Shown: piece after piece, positions 12,178-23,659 of the stretch
How the letters are laid out: each line of letters starts with the position of its first letter
Numbering within the stretch: position 1 is the stretch's first letter
Source: Ehretia macrophylla
Lineage: Eukaryota; Streptophyta; Magnoliopsida; Boraginales; Ehretiaceae
Direction: 5' to 3'
DNA: 64,000 nucleotides
NCBI GenBank assembly: GCA_037974665.1
Contig: CM075773.1
Location: forward strand, 18,032,146-18,096,145
The notes under the pieces: generated by a model
The model's input: the letters and a program-made list of their open reading frames with translations, nothing else
Database searches by the model: none
What the model was told of the DNA's origin: nothing
Made by a program: the position numbers and the translations under genes

Positions 12178-12735
12178 GTCATGTTGACGGCACAATTCCT
12201 TTATGTGTTAACGGTTCACAGTCCCAGCCTAGAGATATGGCCCATTCAAAAGGCCCAATGGGCTTAACGACAACCCATCCGCTTCAACAACGCAGCATCC
12301 TCGCAAGACGTGATATCGACGCATTGTAGGGTCCTCTAATGTGCCGCGAGTAAGGTTGTCGTCCTTTTAACAGCTCACGACGTACGATCCGCGACGGAAA
12401 AACAGAGCAAAAGAAGAAAAGTGGCCCGAAACTGATGAAAACGTTGGATTTTGAGCTCCGAAAAAGGCATAGCGTGCTAGCTAGCTGCCCCCGTCGTAGA
12501 GCTCTCAGAGAGCTTTCCAACGGTATGCTGTGCGCCTCGTAACTCCTTACAGATCAAAAGTTATAGGCACCGAAGCGACGGAGACCTGGTCACAAGCCCT
12601 ACGGCCTCGGTTTGCGGGCCCAGCCTCCACGTGAAGAGAAGTGGTCTTGCCCAAGGTGCCGTGGGATTCGATAATAGAAATGTGGTGGGTAAAGTATCTT
12701 GGCAACCCTAACCGGATAAAAAAAAAATGAAAAGT

Positions 12736-12854
12736 GGGGTGCAACACGAGGTCTTCCCAGGGGGTCACCCATCCTAGTACTACTTTCGCCCAAGCACGCT
12801 TAACTTCGGAGTTCTGATGGGATCCGGTGCATTAGTGCTGGTATGATCGCACCC
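12736..12854 (-). rRNA. 5S rRNA: 5S rRNA gene, copy 20
   Basis: 119 nt with U103A and G70A (intermediate element). The distal T-run is longer than usual. Confidence 0.96.
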
Positions 12855-13412
12855 GTCATGTTGAGGGCACAATTCCTTTATGTGTATACGGTTCACAGTC
12901 CCAGCCTAGAGATATGGCCCATTCAAAAGGCCCAATGGGCTTAACGACAACCCATCCGCTTCAACAACGCAGCATCCTCGCAAGACGTGATATCGACGCA
13001 TTGTAGGGTCCTCTAATGTGCCGCGAGTAAGGTTGTCGTCCTTTTAACTGCTCACGACGTACGATCCGGGACGGAAAAACATAGCGAAAGAAGAAAAGTG
13101 GCCTGAAACTGATGAAAACGTTCGATTTTGAGCCCCGAAAAGGGCACGGCGAGATAGCAAGCTGCCCCCGTCGTAGAGCTCTCGGAGAGCTTTCCAACGG
13201 TATGCTGTGCGCCGCGTAACTCCTTACGGATCAAAAGTTTTGGGCACCGGAGCGACGGAGACCTGGACACAAGCCCTGCGGCCTCGATTTGCGGGCCCAG
13301 CCTCCACGTGAAGAGAAGTTGTCTTGCCCAAGGTGCCGTGGGATTCGATAATAGAAATGTGGTGGGTAAAGTATCTTGGCAACGCTAACCGGAGCAAACA
13401 AAATTGAAAAGG

Positions 13413-13531
13413 GGGGTACAACCCGAGGACTTCCCAAGGGGTCACCCATCCAAGTACTACTCTCAACCAAGCACGCTTAACTTCGGAGTTCTGATGGGAT
13501 CTGGTGCATTAGTGCTGGTATGATCGCACCC
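13413..13531 (-). rRNA. 5S rRNA: 5S rRNA gene, copy 21
   Basis: 119 nt with seven changes: C114U, U109G, C95U, A80U, C67U, G66U and G30A. The boxes are hit and the distal T-run is interrupted. Likely degenerate or weak. Confidence 0.93.
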
Positions 13532-14208
13532 GTCATGTTGAGGGCACAATTCCTTTATGTGTTAACGGTTCACAGTCCCAGCCTAGAGATATGGCCCATT
13601 CAAAAGGCCCAATGGGCTTAACGACAACCCATCCGCTTCAACAACGCAGCATCCTCGCAAGACGTGATATCGACGCATTGTAGGGTCCTCTAATGTGCCG
13701 CGAGTAAGGTTGTCGTCCTTTTAACTGCTCACGACGTACGATCCGGGATGGAAAAACAGAGCAAAAGAAGAAAAGTGGCCCGAAACTGATGAAAACGTTC
13801 GATTTTGAGCTCCGAAAAGGGTACGGCGAGCTAGCTACCTGCCCCCGTCTTAGAGCTCTCGGAGAACTTTCCAACGGTATGCTGTGCGCCGCGTAACTCC
13901 TTACGGATCAAAAGTTATTGGCACCGGAGCGACGGAGACCTGGTCACAAGCCCTACGCCCTCGGTTTGCGGGCCCAGCCTCCACGTGAAGAGAAGTTGTC
14001 TTGCCCAAGGTGCCGTGGGATTCGATAATAGAAATGTGGTGGGTAAAGTATCTTGGCAACCCTAACCGGAGCAAAAAAAATTGAAAACTGGGGTGCAATA
14101 CGAGGACTTCCCAAGGGGTCACCCATCCTAGTACTACTCTCGCCCAAGCACGCTTAACTTCGGAGTTCTGATGGGATCCGGTGCATTAGTGCTGGTATGA
14201 TCGCACCC
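13532..14208 (-). repeat. Adjacent unit duplication, left unit
   Basis: This unit and the next share the private strings TTAACTGCTCACG, GGGATGGAAAA, GGGTACGGCGAGC, CTAGCTACCTGCC and GGAGAACTTTCC. A one-unit step of unequal exchange or conversion explains this best. Confidence 0.75.
14090..14208 (-). rRNA. 5S rRNA: 5S rRNA gene, copy 22
   Basis: 119 nt with G110A and C95U. Its downstream and upstream spacers belong to an adjacent duplicated pair. Confidence 0.97.
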
Positions 14209-14885
14209 GTCATGTTGAGGGCACAATTCCTTTATGTGTTAACGGTTCACAGTCCCAGCCTAGAGATATGGCCCATTCAAAAGGCCCAATGGGCTTAACG
14301 ACAACCCATCCGCTTCAACAACGCAGCATCCTCGCAAGACGTGATATCGACGCATTGTAGGGTCCTCTAATGTGCCGCGAGTAAGGTTGTCGTCCTTTTA
14401 ACTGCTCACGACGTACGATCCGGGATGGAAAAACAGAGCAAAAGAAGAAAAGAGTCCTGAAACTGATGAAAACGTTCGATTTTGAGCTCCGAAAAGGGTA
14501 CGGCGAGCTAGCTACCTGCCCCCGTCTTAGAGCTCTCGGAGAACTTTCCAACGGTATGCTGTGCGCCGCGTAACTCCTTACGGATCAAAAGTTATGGGCA
14601 CCGGAACGACGAAGACCTGGTCACAAGCCCTACGGCCTCGGTTTGCGGGCCCAGCCTCCACGTGAAGAGAAGTTGTCTTGCCCAAGGTGCCGTGGGATTC
14701 GATAATAGAAATGAGGTGGGTAAAGTATCTTGGCAACGCTAACCGTAGCAAACAAAATTGAAAAGGGGGGTGCAACACGAGGACTTCCCAGGGGGTCACC
14801 CATCCTAGTACTGCTCTCGCCCAAGCACGCTTAACTTCGGAGTTCTGATGGGATCCGGTGCATTAGTGCTGGTATGATCGCACCC
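14209..14885 (-). repeat. Adjacent unit duplication, right unit
   Basis: Partner of 13532-14208 with the same private spacer strings. The genes differ: copy 22 has G110A and C95U, copy 23 has U73C. The shared tract therefore need not include the gene. Confidence 0.75.
14767..14885 (-). rRNA. 5S rRNA: 5S rRNA gene, copy 23
   Basis: 119 nt with only U73C. The distal T-run is interrupted, as for copy 21; the proximal TTTT is intact. Confidence 0.97.
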
Positions 14886-15443
14886 GTCATGTTGAGGGCA
14901 CAATTCCTTTATGTGTTAACGGTTCACAGTCCCAGCCTAGAGATATGGCCCATTCAAAAGGCCCAATGGGCTTAACGACAACCCATCCACTTCAACAACG
15001 CAGCATCCTCGCAAGACGTGATATCGACGCATTGTAGGGTCCTCTAATGTGCCGCGAGTAAGGTTGTCGTCCTTTTAACAGCTCACGACGTACGATCCGA
15101 GACGGAAAAACAGAGCAAAAGAAGAAAAGTGGCCCGAAACTGATGAAAACGTTCGATTTTGAGCTCCGAAAAGGGCACGGCGACCTAGCTAGCTGCCCCC
15201 GTCGTAGAGCTCTCGGAGAGCTTTCCAACGGTATGCTGTGCGCCGCGTAACTCCTTACGGATCAAAAGTTATGGGCACCGGAGCGACGGAGACCTTGTCA
15301 CAAGCCCTACGCCCTCGGTTTGCGGGCCCAGCCTCCACGTGAACAGAAGTTGTCTTGCGCAAGGTACCGTGGGATTCGATAATAGAAATGTGGTGGGTAA
15401 AGTGTCTTGGCAACCCTAACCGGTGCAAAAAAAATTGAAAAGG

Positions 15444-15562
15444 GGGGTGCAACACGAGGACTTCCTAGGGGGTCACCCATCCTAGTACTACTCTCGCCCA
15501 AGCAGGCTTAATTTCGGAGCTCTGATGGGATCCGGTTTATTAGTGCTGGTTTGATCGCACCC
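15444..15562 (-). rRNA. 5S rRNA: 5S rRNA gene, copy 24
   Basis: 119 nt with seven changes: G97A, G58C, G51A, A43G, C26A, G25A and U12A. It shares the A-box pair G58C/G51A with copy 13. Probably degenerate. Confidence 0.93.
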
Positions 15563-16119
15563 GTCATGTTGAGGGCACAATTCCTTTATGTGTTAACGGT
15601 TCACAGTCCCAGCCTAGAGATATGGCCCATTCAAAAGGCCCAATGGGCTTAACGACAACCCATCCGCTTCAACAACGCAGCATCCTCGCAAGACGTGATA
15701 TCGACGCATTGTAGGGTCCTCTAATGTGCCGCGAGTAAGGTTGTCGTCCTTTTAACAGCTCACGACGTGCGATCCGGGATAGAAAAACAGAGCAAAAGAA
15801 GAAAAGTGGACCGAAATTGATGAAAACATTCGATTTTGAGCTCCGAAAAGGGCACGGCGAGCTAGCTAGCTGCCCCCGTCGTAGAGCTCTCGGAGAGCTT
15901 TCCAACGGTATGCTGTGCGCCGCGTAACTCCTTACGGATCAAAAGTTATGGGCACCGGAGCGACGGAGACCTGGTCACAAGCCCTACGCCCTCGGTTTGT
16001 GGGCCCAGCTTCCACGTGAAGAGAAGTTGTCTTGCCCAAGGTGCCGTGGGATTCGATAATAGAAATGTGGTGGGTAAAGTATCTTGGCAACGCTAACCGG
16101 AGCAAAAAAAATTGAAAAG

Positions 16120-16238
16120 GGGTTGCTACACGAGGACTTCCCAGGGGGTCACCCATCCTAGTACTACTCTCGCCCAAGCACGCTTAACTTCGGAGTTCTG
16201 ATGGGATCTGGTGCATTAGTGCTGGTATGATCGCACCC
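16120..16238 (-). rRNA. 5S rRNA: 5S rRNA gene, copy 25
   Basis: 119 nt with C116A, U112A and G30A. The two 3' terminal changes are shared with copy 28 and alter the helix that pairs the RNA ends. Confidence 0.96.
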
Positions 16239-16796
16239 GTCATGTTGAGGGCACAATTCCTTTATGTGTTAACGGTTCACAGTCCCAGCCTAGAGATATG
16301 GCCCATTCAAAAGGCCCAATGGGCTTAACGACAACCCATCCGCTTCAACAACGCAGCATCCTCGCAAGACGTGATATCGACGCATTGTAGGGTCCTCTAA
16401 TGTGCCGCGAGTAAGGTTGTCATCCTTTTAACAGCTCACGACGTACGATCCGGGACGGAAAAACAGAGCAAAAGAAGAAAAGTGGCCCGAAACTGATGAA
16501 AACGTTCGATTTTGAGCTCTGAAAAGGGCACGGCAAGCTAGCTAGCTGCCCCCGTCGTAGAGCTCTCGGAGAGCTTTCCAACGGTATGCTGTGCGCCGCG
16601 TAACTCCTTACGGATCAAAAGTTATGGGCACCGGAGCGACGGAGACCTGGTCACAAGCCCTACGCCCTCGGTTTGCGGGCCCAGCCTCCACGTGAAGAGA
16701 AGTTGTCTTGCCTAAGGTGCCGTGGGATTTGATAATAGAAATGTGGTGGGTAAAGTATCTTGGCAACCCTAACCGGAGCAAAAAAAATTGAAAAAA

Positions 16797-16820
16797 GGGG
16801 TGCAAAACGGGGTGTAACAC
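16797..16820 (-). repeat. 12-bp duplication at the 3' end of copy 26
   Basis: Two imperfect tandem 12-mers (GGGGTGCAAAAC, then GGGGTGTAACAC) stand at the gene end, making this interval 689 bp. A read-through RNA would carry a second 3' end motif before the T-runs. Confidence 0.85.
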
Positions 16821-16927
16821 GAGGACTTCCCAGGGGGTCACCCATCATAGTACTACTCTCGCCCAAGCACGCTTAACTTCGGAGTTCTGATGGGATCCGG
16901 TGCATTAGTGCTGGTATGATCGCACCC
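16809..16927 (-). rRNA. 5S rRNA: 5S rRNA gene, copy 26
   Basis: 119 nt with G113A and G81U. A 12-bp imperfect duplication of its last bases sits between the gene and the terminator. Confidence 0.95.
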
Positions 16928-17485
16928 GTCATGTTGAGGGCACAAGTCCTTTATGTGTTAACGGTTCACAGTCCCAGCCTAGAGATATGGCCCATTCAAA
17001 AGGCCTAATGGGCTTAACGACAACCCATCCGTTTCAACAACGCAGCCTCCTCGCAAGACGTGATATCGACGCTTTGTAGGGTCCTCTAATGTGCCGCGAG
17101 TAAGGTTGTTGTCCTTTTAATAGCACACGACGTACGATCCGCGACCGAAAAACAGAGCAAAAGAAGAAAAGTGGCCCGAAACTGATGAAAACGTTCGATT
17201 TTGAGCTCCGAAAAGGGCACAGCGAGCTAGCAAGCTGCCCCCGTCGTAGAACTCTCAGAGAGCTTTCCAACGGTATGCTATGCGCCTCGTAACTCCTTAC
17301 GGATCAATAGTTATGGGCACCGGAGCGACGGAGACCTGGTCACAAGCCCTACGCCCTCGGTTTGCGGGCCCAGCCTCCACGTGAAGAGAAGTTGTCTTGC
17401 CCAAGGTGCCGTGGGATTCGATAATAGAAATGTGGTGGGTAAAGTATCTTGGCAACCCTAACCGGAGCAAAAAAAATTGAGAAGG

Positions 17486-17604
17486 GGGGTGCAACACAAG
17501 GACTTCCCAGGGGGTCACCCATCCTCGTACTACTCTCCCCCAAGCACGCTTAACTTCGGAGTTCTGATGGGATCCGGTGCATTAGTGCTGGTATGATCGC
17601 ACCC
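17486..17604 (-). rRNA. 5S rRNA: 5S rRNA gene, copy 27
   Basis: 119 nt with C107U, U79G and C67G (intermediate element). The proximal TTTT of the terminator is interrupted; the T8 run remains. Confidence 0.95.
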
Positions 17605-18161
17605 GTCATGTTGAGGGCACAATTCCTTTATGTGTTAACGGTTCACAGTCCCAGCCTAGAGATATGGTCCATTCAAAAGGCCCAATGGGCTTAACGACAA
17701 CCCATCCGCTTCAACAACGCAGCATCCTCGCAAGACGTGATATCGACGCATTGTAGGGTCCTCTAATGTGCCGCGAGTAAGCTTGTCGTCCTTTTAACAG
17801 CTCATGACGTACGATCCGGGACGGAAAAACAGAGCAAAAGAAGAAAAGTGGCCCGAAACTGATGAAAACGTTCGATTTTGAGCTCCGAAAAGGGCACGGC
17901 GAGCTAGCTAGCTGCCCCCGTCGTAGAGCTCTCGGAGAGCTTTCCAATGGTATGCTGTGCGCCGCGTAACTCCTTGCGGATCAAAAGTTATGGGCACCGG
18001 AGCGACGGAGACCTGGTCACAAGCCCTACGCCCTCGGTTTGCGGGCCCAGCCTCCACGTGAACAGAAGTTGTCTTGCCCAAGGTGCCGTGGGATTCGATA
18101 ATAGAAATGTGGTGGGTAAAGTATCTTGGCAACGCTAACCGGAGCAAAAAAAATTGAAAAG

Positions 18162-18280
18162 GGGTTGCTACACGAGGACTTCCCAGGGGGTCACCCATCC
18201 TAGTACTACTCTCGCCCAAGCACGCTTAACTTCGGAGTTCTGATGGGATCCGGTGCATTAGTGCTGGTATGATCGCACCC
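18162..18280 (-). rRNA. 5S rRNA: 5S rRNA gene, copy 28
   Basis: 119 nt with C116A and U112A as in copy 25, three units away. Internal promoter intact. Confidence 0.96.
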
Positions 18281-18838
18281 GTCATGTTGAGGGCACAATT
18301 CCTTTATGTGTTAACGGTTCACAGTCCCAGCCTAGAGATATGGCCCATTCAAAAGGCCCAATGAGCTTAACGACAACCCATCCGCTTCAACAACGCAGCA
18401 TCCTCGCAAGACGTGATATCGACGCATTGTAGGGTCCTCTAATGTGCCGCGAGTAAGGTTGTCGTCCTTTTAACAGCTCACGACGTACGATCCAGGACGG
18501 AAAAACAGAGCTAAAGAAGAAAAGTGGCCCGAAACTGATGAAAACGGTTGATTTTGAGCTCCAAAAAGGGCACGGCCAGCTAGCTAGCTGCCCACGTCGT
18601 AGAGCTCTCGGAGAGCTTTCCAACGGTATGCTGTGCGCCGCGTAACTCCATACGGATCAAAAGTTATGGGCACCGGAGCGACGGAGACCTGGTCACAAGC
18701 CCTACGCCCTCGGTTTGCGGGCCCAGCTTCCACGTGAAGAGAAGTTGTCTTGCCCAAGGTGCCGTGGGATTCGATAATAGAAATGTGGTGGGTAAAGTAT
18801 CTTGGCAACGCTAACCGGAGCAAAAAAAATTGTAAAAG

Positions 18839-18957
18839 GGGGTGCAACACGAAGACTTCCCAGGGGGTCACCCATCCTAGTACTACTCTCGCCCAAGCAC
18901 GCTTAACTTCGGAGTTCTGATGGGATCCGGTGCATTAGTGCTGGTATGATCGCACCC
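18839..18957 (-). rRNA. 5S rRNA: 5S rRNA gene, copy 29
   Basis: 119 nt with only C105U. Long spacer upstream. Confidence 0.97.
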
Positions 18958-19515
18958 GTCATGTTGAGGGCACAATTCCTATATGTGTTAACGGTTCACA
19001 GTCCCAGCCTAGAGATATGGCCCATTCAAAAGGCCCAATGGGCTTAACGACAACCCATCCGCTTCAACAACGCAGCATCCTCGCAAGACGTGATATCGAC
19101 GCATTGTAGGGTCCTCTAATGTGGCGCGAGTAACGTTGCCGTCCTTTTAACAGCTCACTACGTACGATCCAGGATAGAAAAACAGAGTAAAAGAAGAAAA
19201 GTGGCCCGAAACTGATGAAAACGTTCGATTTTGAGCTCCGAAAAGGGCACGACGAGCTAGCTTGCTGACCTCGTCGTAGAGCTCTCGGAGAGCTTTCCAA
19301 CGGTATGCTGTGTGCCGCGTAACTCCTTACGGATCAAAAGTTATGGGCACCGGAGCGACGGAGACCTGGTCACAAGCCCTACGCCCTCGGTTTGCGGGCC
19401 CAGCTTCCACGTGAAGAGAAGTTGTCTTGCCCAAGGTGCCGTGGGATTCGATAATAGAAATGTGGTGGGTAAACTATCTTGGCAACCCTAACCGGAGCAA
19501 AAAAAATTGAAAAGG

Positions 19516-19634
19516 GGGGTGCAACATGAGGACATCCCAGGGGGTCACCCATCCTAGTACTACTCACGCCCAAGCACGCTTAACTTCGGAGTTCTTATGG
19601 GATCCGGTGCATTAGTGCTGGTATGATCGCACCC
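19516..19634 (-). rRNA. 5S rRNA: 5S rRNA gene, copy 30
   Basis: 119 nt with G108A, A101U, A69U (intermediate element) and C39A. Confidence 0.95.
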
Positions 19635-20192
19635 GTCATGTTGAGGGCATAATTCCTTTATGTGTTACCGGTTCACAGTCCCAGCCTAGAGATATGGCCC
19701 ATTCAAAAGGCCCAATGGGTTTAACGACAACCCATCCGCTTCAACAACAAAGCATCCTCGCAAGACGTGATATCGACGCATTGTAGGGTCCTCTAATGTG
19801 CCGTGAGTAAGGTTGTCGTCCTTTTAGCAGCTCACGACGTACGATCCGGGATGGAAAAACAGAGCAAAAGAAGAAAAGTGCCCCGAAACTGATGAAAACG
19901 TTCGATTTTGAGCTCCAAAAAGGGCACAGCGAGCTAGCTTGCTGCCCCTGTCGTAGAGCTCTCAGAGAGCTTTCCAACGGGATGCTGTGCGCCTCGTAAC
20001 TCCTTACGGATCAAAAGTTATGGGCACCGGAGCGACGGAGACCTGGTCACAAGCCCTACGCCCTCGGTTTGCGGGCCCAGCCTCCACGTGAAGAGAAGTT
20101 GTCTTGTCCAAGGTGCCGTGGGATTCGATAATAGAAATGTGGTGGGTAAAGTATCTTGGCAACCCTAACCGGAGCAAAAAAATTTGAAAATG

Positions 20193-20311
20193 GGGGTGCA
20201 ACACGAGGACTTCGCAGGGGGTCACCCATCCTAGTACTACTCTCGCCCAAGCACGCTTAACTTCGGAGTTCTGATGGGATCCAGTGCATTAGTGCTGGTA
20301 TGATCGCACCC
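20193..20311 (-). rRNA. 5S rRNA: 5S rRNA gene, copy 31
   Basis: 119 nt with G98C and C29U. The -1 C of the RNA strand is changed to T, a CpG transition. It is the positional partner of copy 34 in the 2031-bp duplication. Confidence 0.97.
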
Positions 20312-20869
20312 ATCATGTTGAGGGCACAATTCCTTTATGTGTTAATGGTTCACAGTCCCAGCCTAGAGAGATGGCCCATTCAAAAGGCCCAATGGGCTTA
20401 ACGACAACCCATCCGCTTCAACAACGTAGCATCCTCGCAAGACGTGATATCGATGCATTGTAGGGCCCTCTAATGTCCCGCGAGTTAGGTTGTCATCCTT
20501 TTAACAGCTCACGACATACGATCCGGGATGGAAAAACAGCGCAAAAATAGAAAAGTGGCCCGAAAATAATGAAATCGTTCGATTTTGAGCTCCGAAAAGG
20601 GCAAAGCGAGCTGGCTTGCTGCCACCGTCGTAGAGCTCTCAGAGAGCTTTCCAACGGTATGCTGTGCGCCTCGTAACTCCTTACGGATCAAAAGTTATGG
20701 GCACCGGAGCGACGGAGACCTGGTCACAAGCCCTATGCCCTCGGTTTGCGGGCCCAGCCTCCACGTGAAGAGAAGTTGTCTTGCCCAAGGTGCCGGGGGA
20801 TTCGATAATAGAAATGTGGTGGGTAAAGTATCTTGGCAACCCTAACCGGAGCAAAAAAAATTGAAAAGA

Positions 20870-20988
20870 GGGGTGCAATACGAGGACTTCCCAGGGGGTC
20901 ACCCATCCTAGTACTACTCTCGCCCAAGCACGCTTAACTTCGGAGTTCTGATGGGATCCGGTGCATTAGTGCTGGTATGATCGCACCC
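20870..20988 (-). rRNA. 5S rRNA: 5S rRNA gene, copy 32
   Basis: 119 nt with only G110A. Confidence 0.97.
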
Positions 20989-21546
20989 GTCATGTTGAGG
21001 GCACAATTCCTTTATGTGTTAACAGTTCACAGTCCCAGCCCAGAGATATCGCCTATTCAAAAGGCCCAATGGGCTTAACGACAACCCATCCGCTTCAACA
21101 ACGCAGCATCCTCGCAAGACGTGATATCGACGCATTGTAGGGTCCTCTAATGTGCCGCGAGTAAGGTTGTCGTCCTTTTAACAGCTCACGACGTACGATC
21201 CGGGACAGAAAAACAGAGCAAAAGAAGAAAAGTGGCCCGAAACTGATGAAAACGTTCGATTTTGAGCTCTGAAAAGGGCACAGCGAGCTAGCTAGCTGCC
21301 CTCATCGTATAGCTCTCAGAGAGCTTTCAAACGGTATGCTGTGCGCCTCGTAACTCCTTACGGATCAAAAGTTATGGGAACCGGAGCGACGGAGACCTAG
21401 TCACAAGCCCTACGCCCTCGGTTTGCGGTCCCAGCCTCCCCGTGAAGAGAAGTTGTCTTGCCCAAGGTGCCGTGGGATTCGATAATAGAAATGTGGTGGG
21501 TAAAGTATCTTGGCAAACCTAACCGGAGCAAAAAAAATTGAAAAGG

Positions 21547-21665
21547 GGGGTGCAACATGAGGACTTCCCAGGGGGTCACCCATCCTAGTACTACTCTCGC
21601 CCAAGCACGCTTAACTTCAGAGTTCTGATGGGATCCGGTGCATTAGTGCTGGTATGATCGCACCC
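21547..21665 (-). rRNA. 5S rRNA: 5S rRNA gene, copy 33
   Basis: 119 nt with G108A and C47U, both CpG transitions. Confidence 0.97.
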
Positions 21666-22223
21666 GTCATGTTGAGGGCACAATTCGTTTATGTGTTAAC
21701 GGTTCACAGTCCCAGCCTAGAGATATGGCCCATTCAAAAGGCCCAATGGGCTTAACGACAACCCATCCGCTTCAACAACAAAGCATCCTCGCAAGACGTG
21801 ATATCGACGCATTGTAGGGTCCTCTAATGTGCCGTGAGTAAGGTTTTCGTCCTTTTAACAGCTCACGACGTACGATCCGGGATGGAAAAACATAGCAAAA
21901 GAAGAAAAGTGCCCCGAAACAGATGAAAACGTTCGATTTTGAGCTCCAAAAAGGGCACAGCGAGCTAGCTTGCTGCCCCCGTCGTAGAGCTCTCAGAGAG
22001 CTTTCCAACGGGATGCTGTGCGCCTCGTAACTCCTTACGGATCAAAAGTTATGGGCACCGGAGCGACGGAGACTTGGTCACAAGACCTACGCCCTCGGTT
22101 TGCAGGCCCAGCCTCCACGTGTAGAGAAGTTGTCTTGTCCAAGGTGCCGTGGGATTCGATAATAGAAATGTGGTGGGTAAAGTATCTTGGCAACCCTAAC
22201 CGGAGCAAAAAAAATTGAAAATG

Positions 22224-22342
22224 AGGGTGCAACACGAGGACTTCACAGGGAGTCACCAATCCTTGTACTATTTTCACCCAAGCACACTTAACTTCAGAGT
22301 TCCGAAGGGATCCGGTGCATTAGTGCTGGTATGATTACACCC
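22224..22342 (-). rRNA. 5S rRNA: 5S rRNA gene, copy 34, degenerate (probable pseudogene)
   Basis: Full length at 119 nt, but about 14 substitutions (about 12%), the most in the window. They fall in the C box, intermediate element, A box and the 5' end. The immediate upstream flank is also altered. Its downstream spacer remains close to that of copy 31, so divergence is concentrated in the gene. Transcription is unlikely. Confidence 0.9.
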
Positions 22343-22900
22343 GTCATTGTTAGGGGACAATTCCTTTATATGTTAACGGTTCACAGTCCCAGCCTAGAGA
22401 GATGGCCCATTCAAAAGTCCCAATGGGCTTAACGACAACCCATCCACTTCAACAACGTAGCATCCTCGCAAGACGTGATATCGACGCATTGTAGGGTCCT
22501 CTAATGTGCCGCGAGTAAGGTTGTTATCCTTTTAACAGCTAACGACGTACGATCCGGGACGGAAAAACAGAGCAAAAGTAGAAAAGTGGCCCGAAACTAA
22601 TGAAAACGTTCGATTTTGAGCTCCGAAAAGGGCACAGCGAGCTAGCTAGCTGCACCCGGCGTAGAGCTCTCAGAGAGCTTTCCAACGGTATGCTGTGCGC
22701 CTCGTAACTCTTTACGGATCAGAAGTTATGGGAACCGGAGCGACGGAGACCTAGTCATAAGCCCTACGCCCTCGGTTTGCGGGCCCAGCCTCCCCGTGAA
22801 GAGAAGTTGTCTTGCCCAAGGTGCCGTGGGATTCGATAATAGAAATGTGGTGGGTAAAGTATCTTGGCAACCCTAACCGGAGCAAAAAAAATTGAAAAGG

Positions 22901-23019
22901 GGGTTGCAACACGACGACTGCCCAGGGGGTCACCCATCCTAGTACTACTCTCGCCCAAGCACGCTTAACTTCGGAGTTCTGATGGGATCCGGTGCATTAT
23001 TGCTGGTATGATCGCACCC
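22901..23019 (-). rRNA. 5S rRNA: 5S rRNA gene, copy 35
   Basis: 119 nt with C116A, C105G, A100C and C20A; internal promoter boxes intact. Short spacer upstream. Confidence 0.95.
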
Positions 23020-23540
23020 GTCATGTTGAGGGCACAATTCCTTTATGTGTTAACGGTTCACAGTCCCAGCCTAGAGATATGGCCCATTCAAAAGGCCCAA
23101 TGGGCTTAACGATAACCCATCCGCTTCAACAACGCAGCATCCTCTCAAGACGTGATATCGACGCATTGTAAGGTCCTCTAATGTACCGTGAGTAAGGTTG
23201 TCGTCCTTTTAACAGCTCACGACGTACGATCCGGGACGGAAAAACAGAGCAAAAGAAGAAAAGAGGCCCGAAACTGAAGAAAACGGTCGATTTTGAGCTC
23301 GGAAAAGGGCATAACAAGTTGACTTGCTGCCCCCGTCGTAGAGCTCTCAGAGAGCTTTCCAACGGTATGATGTGCGCCTCGTCACTCCTTCCGGATCAAA
23401 AGTTATGGGCACCGATTTACGGGCCCAGCCTCCACGTGAAGAGAAGTTGTCTTGCCCAAGGAGCCGTGGGATTCGATAATAGAAATGTGGTGGGTAAAGT
23501 ATCTTGGCAACCCTAACCGGAGCAAAAAAAATTGAAAAGG

Positions 23541-23659
23541 GGGGTCGAACACGAGGACTTCGCAGGGGGTCACCCATCCTAGTACTACTCTCGCCCAAGC
23601 ACGCTTAACTTCGGAGTTCTGATGGGATCCGGTGCATTAGTGCTGGTATGATCGCACCC
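23541..23659 (-). rRNA. 5S rRNA: 5S rRNA gene, copy 36
   Basis: 119 nt with C114G, G113C and G98C. The GC-to-CG swap at the 3' end is shared with copies 38 and 41. The upstream spacers of all three read AATGTTCTTAAC, damaging one site II motif. Confidence 0.96.

Larger units (their letters stand above)
19635..20988 (-). repeat. Two-unit duplication, left copy (period 2031 bp)
   Basis: Two spacers share private variants with those three units to the right: AACAAAGCATCC, GTGCCGTGAG, GTGCCCCGAAAC, CAACGGGATGC and TCTTGTCCAAGG in the first, and an AGAGATGGCCC form in the second. Confidence 0.75.
11501..23019 (-). repeat. Long-unit block 2 (copies 19-35)
   Basis: All intervals are 676-677 bp except one of 689 bp that carries a 12-bp duplication beside copy 26. 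At 13-19 kb most spacers share CTCGGAGAGC in the interrupted palindrome and GCCGCGTAAC after it, and several carry AACGCTAA in place of the telo-box AACCCTAA. Confidence 0.9.
21666..23019 (-). repeat. Two-unit duplication, right copy (period 2031 bp)
   Basis: Counterpart of 19635-20988. The spacers match closely, but the gene inside (copy 34) is far more diverged than its partner (copy 31). Confidence 0.75.
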
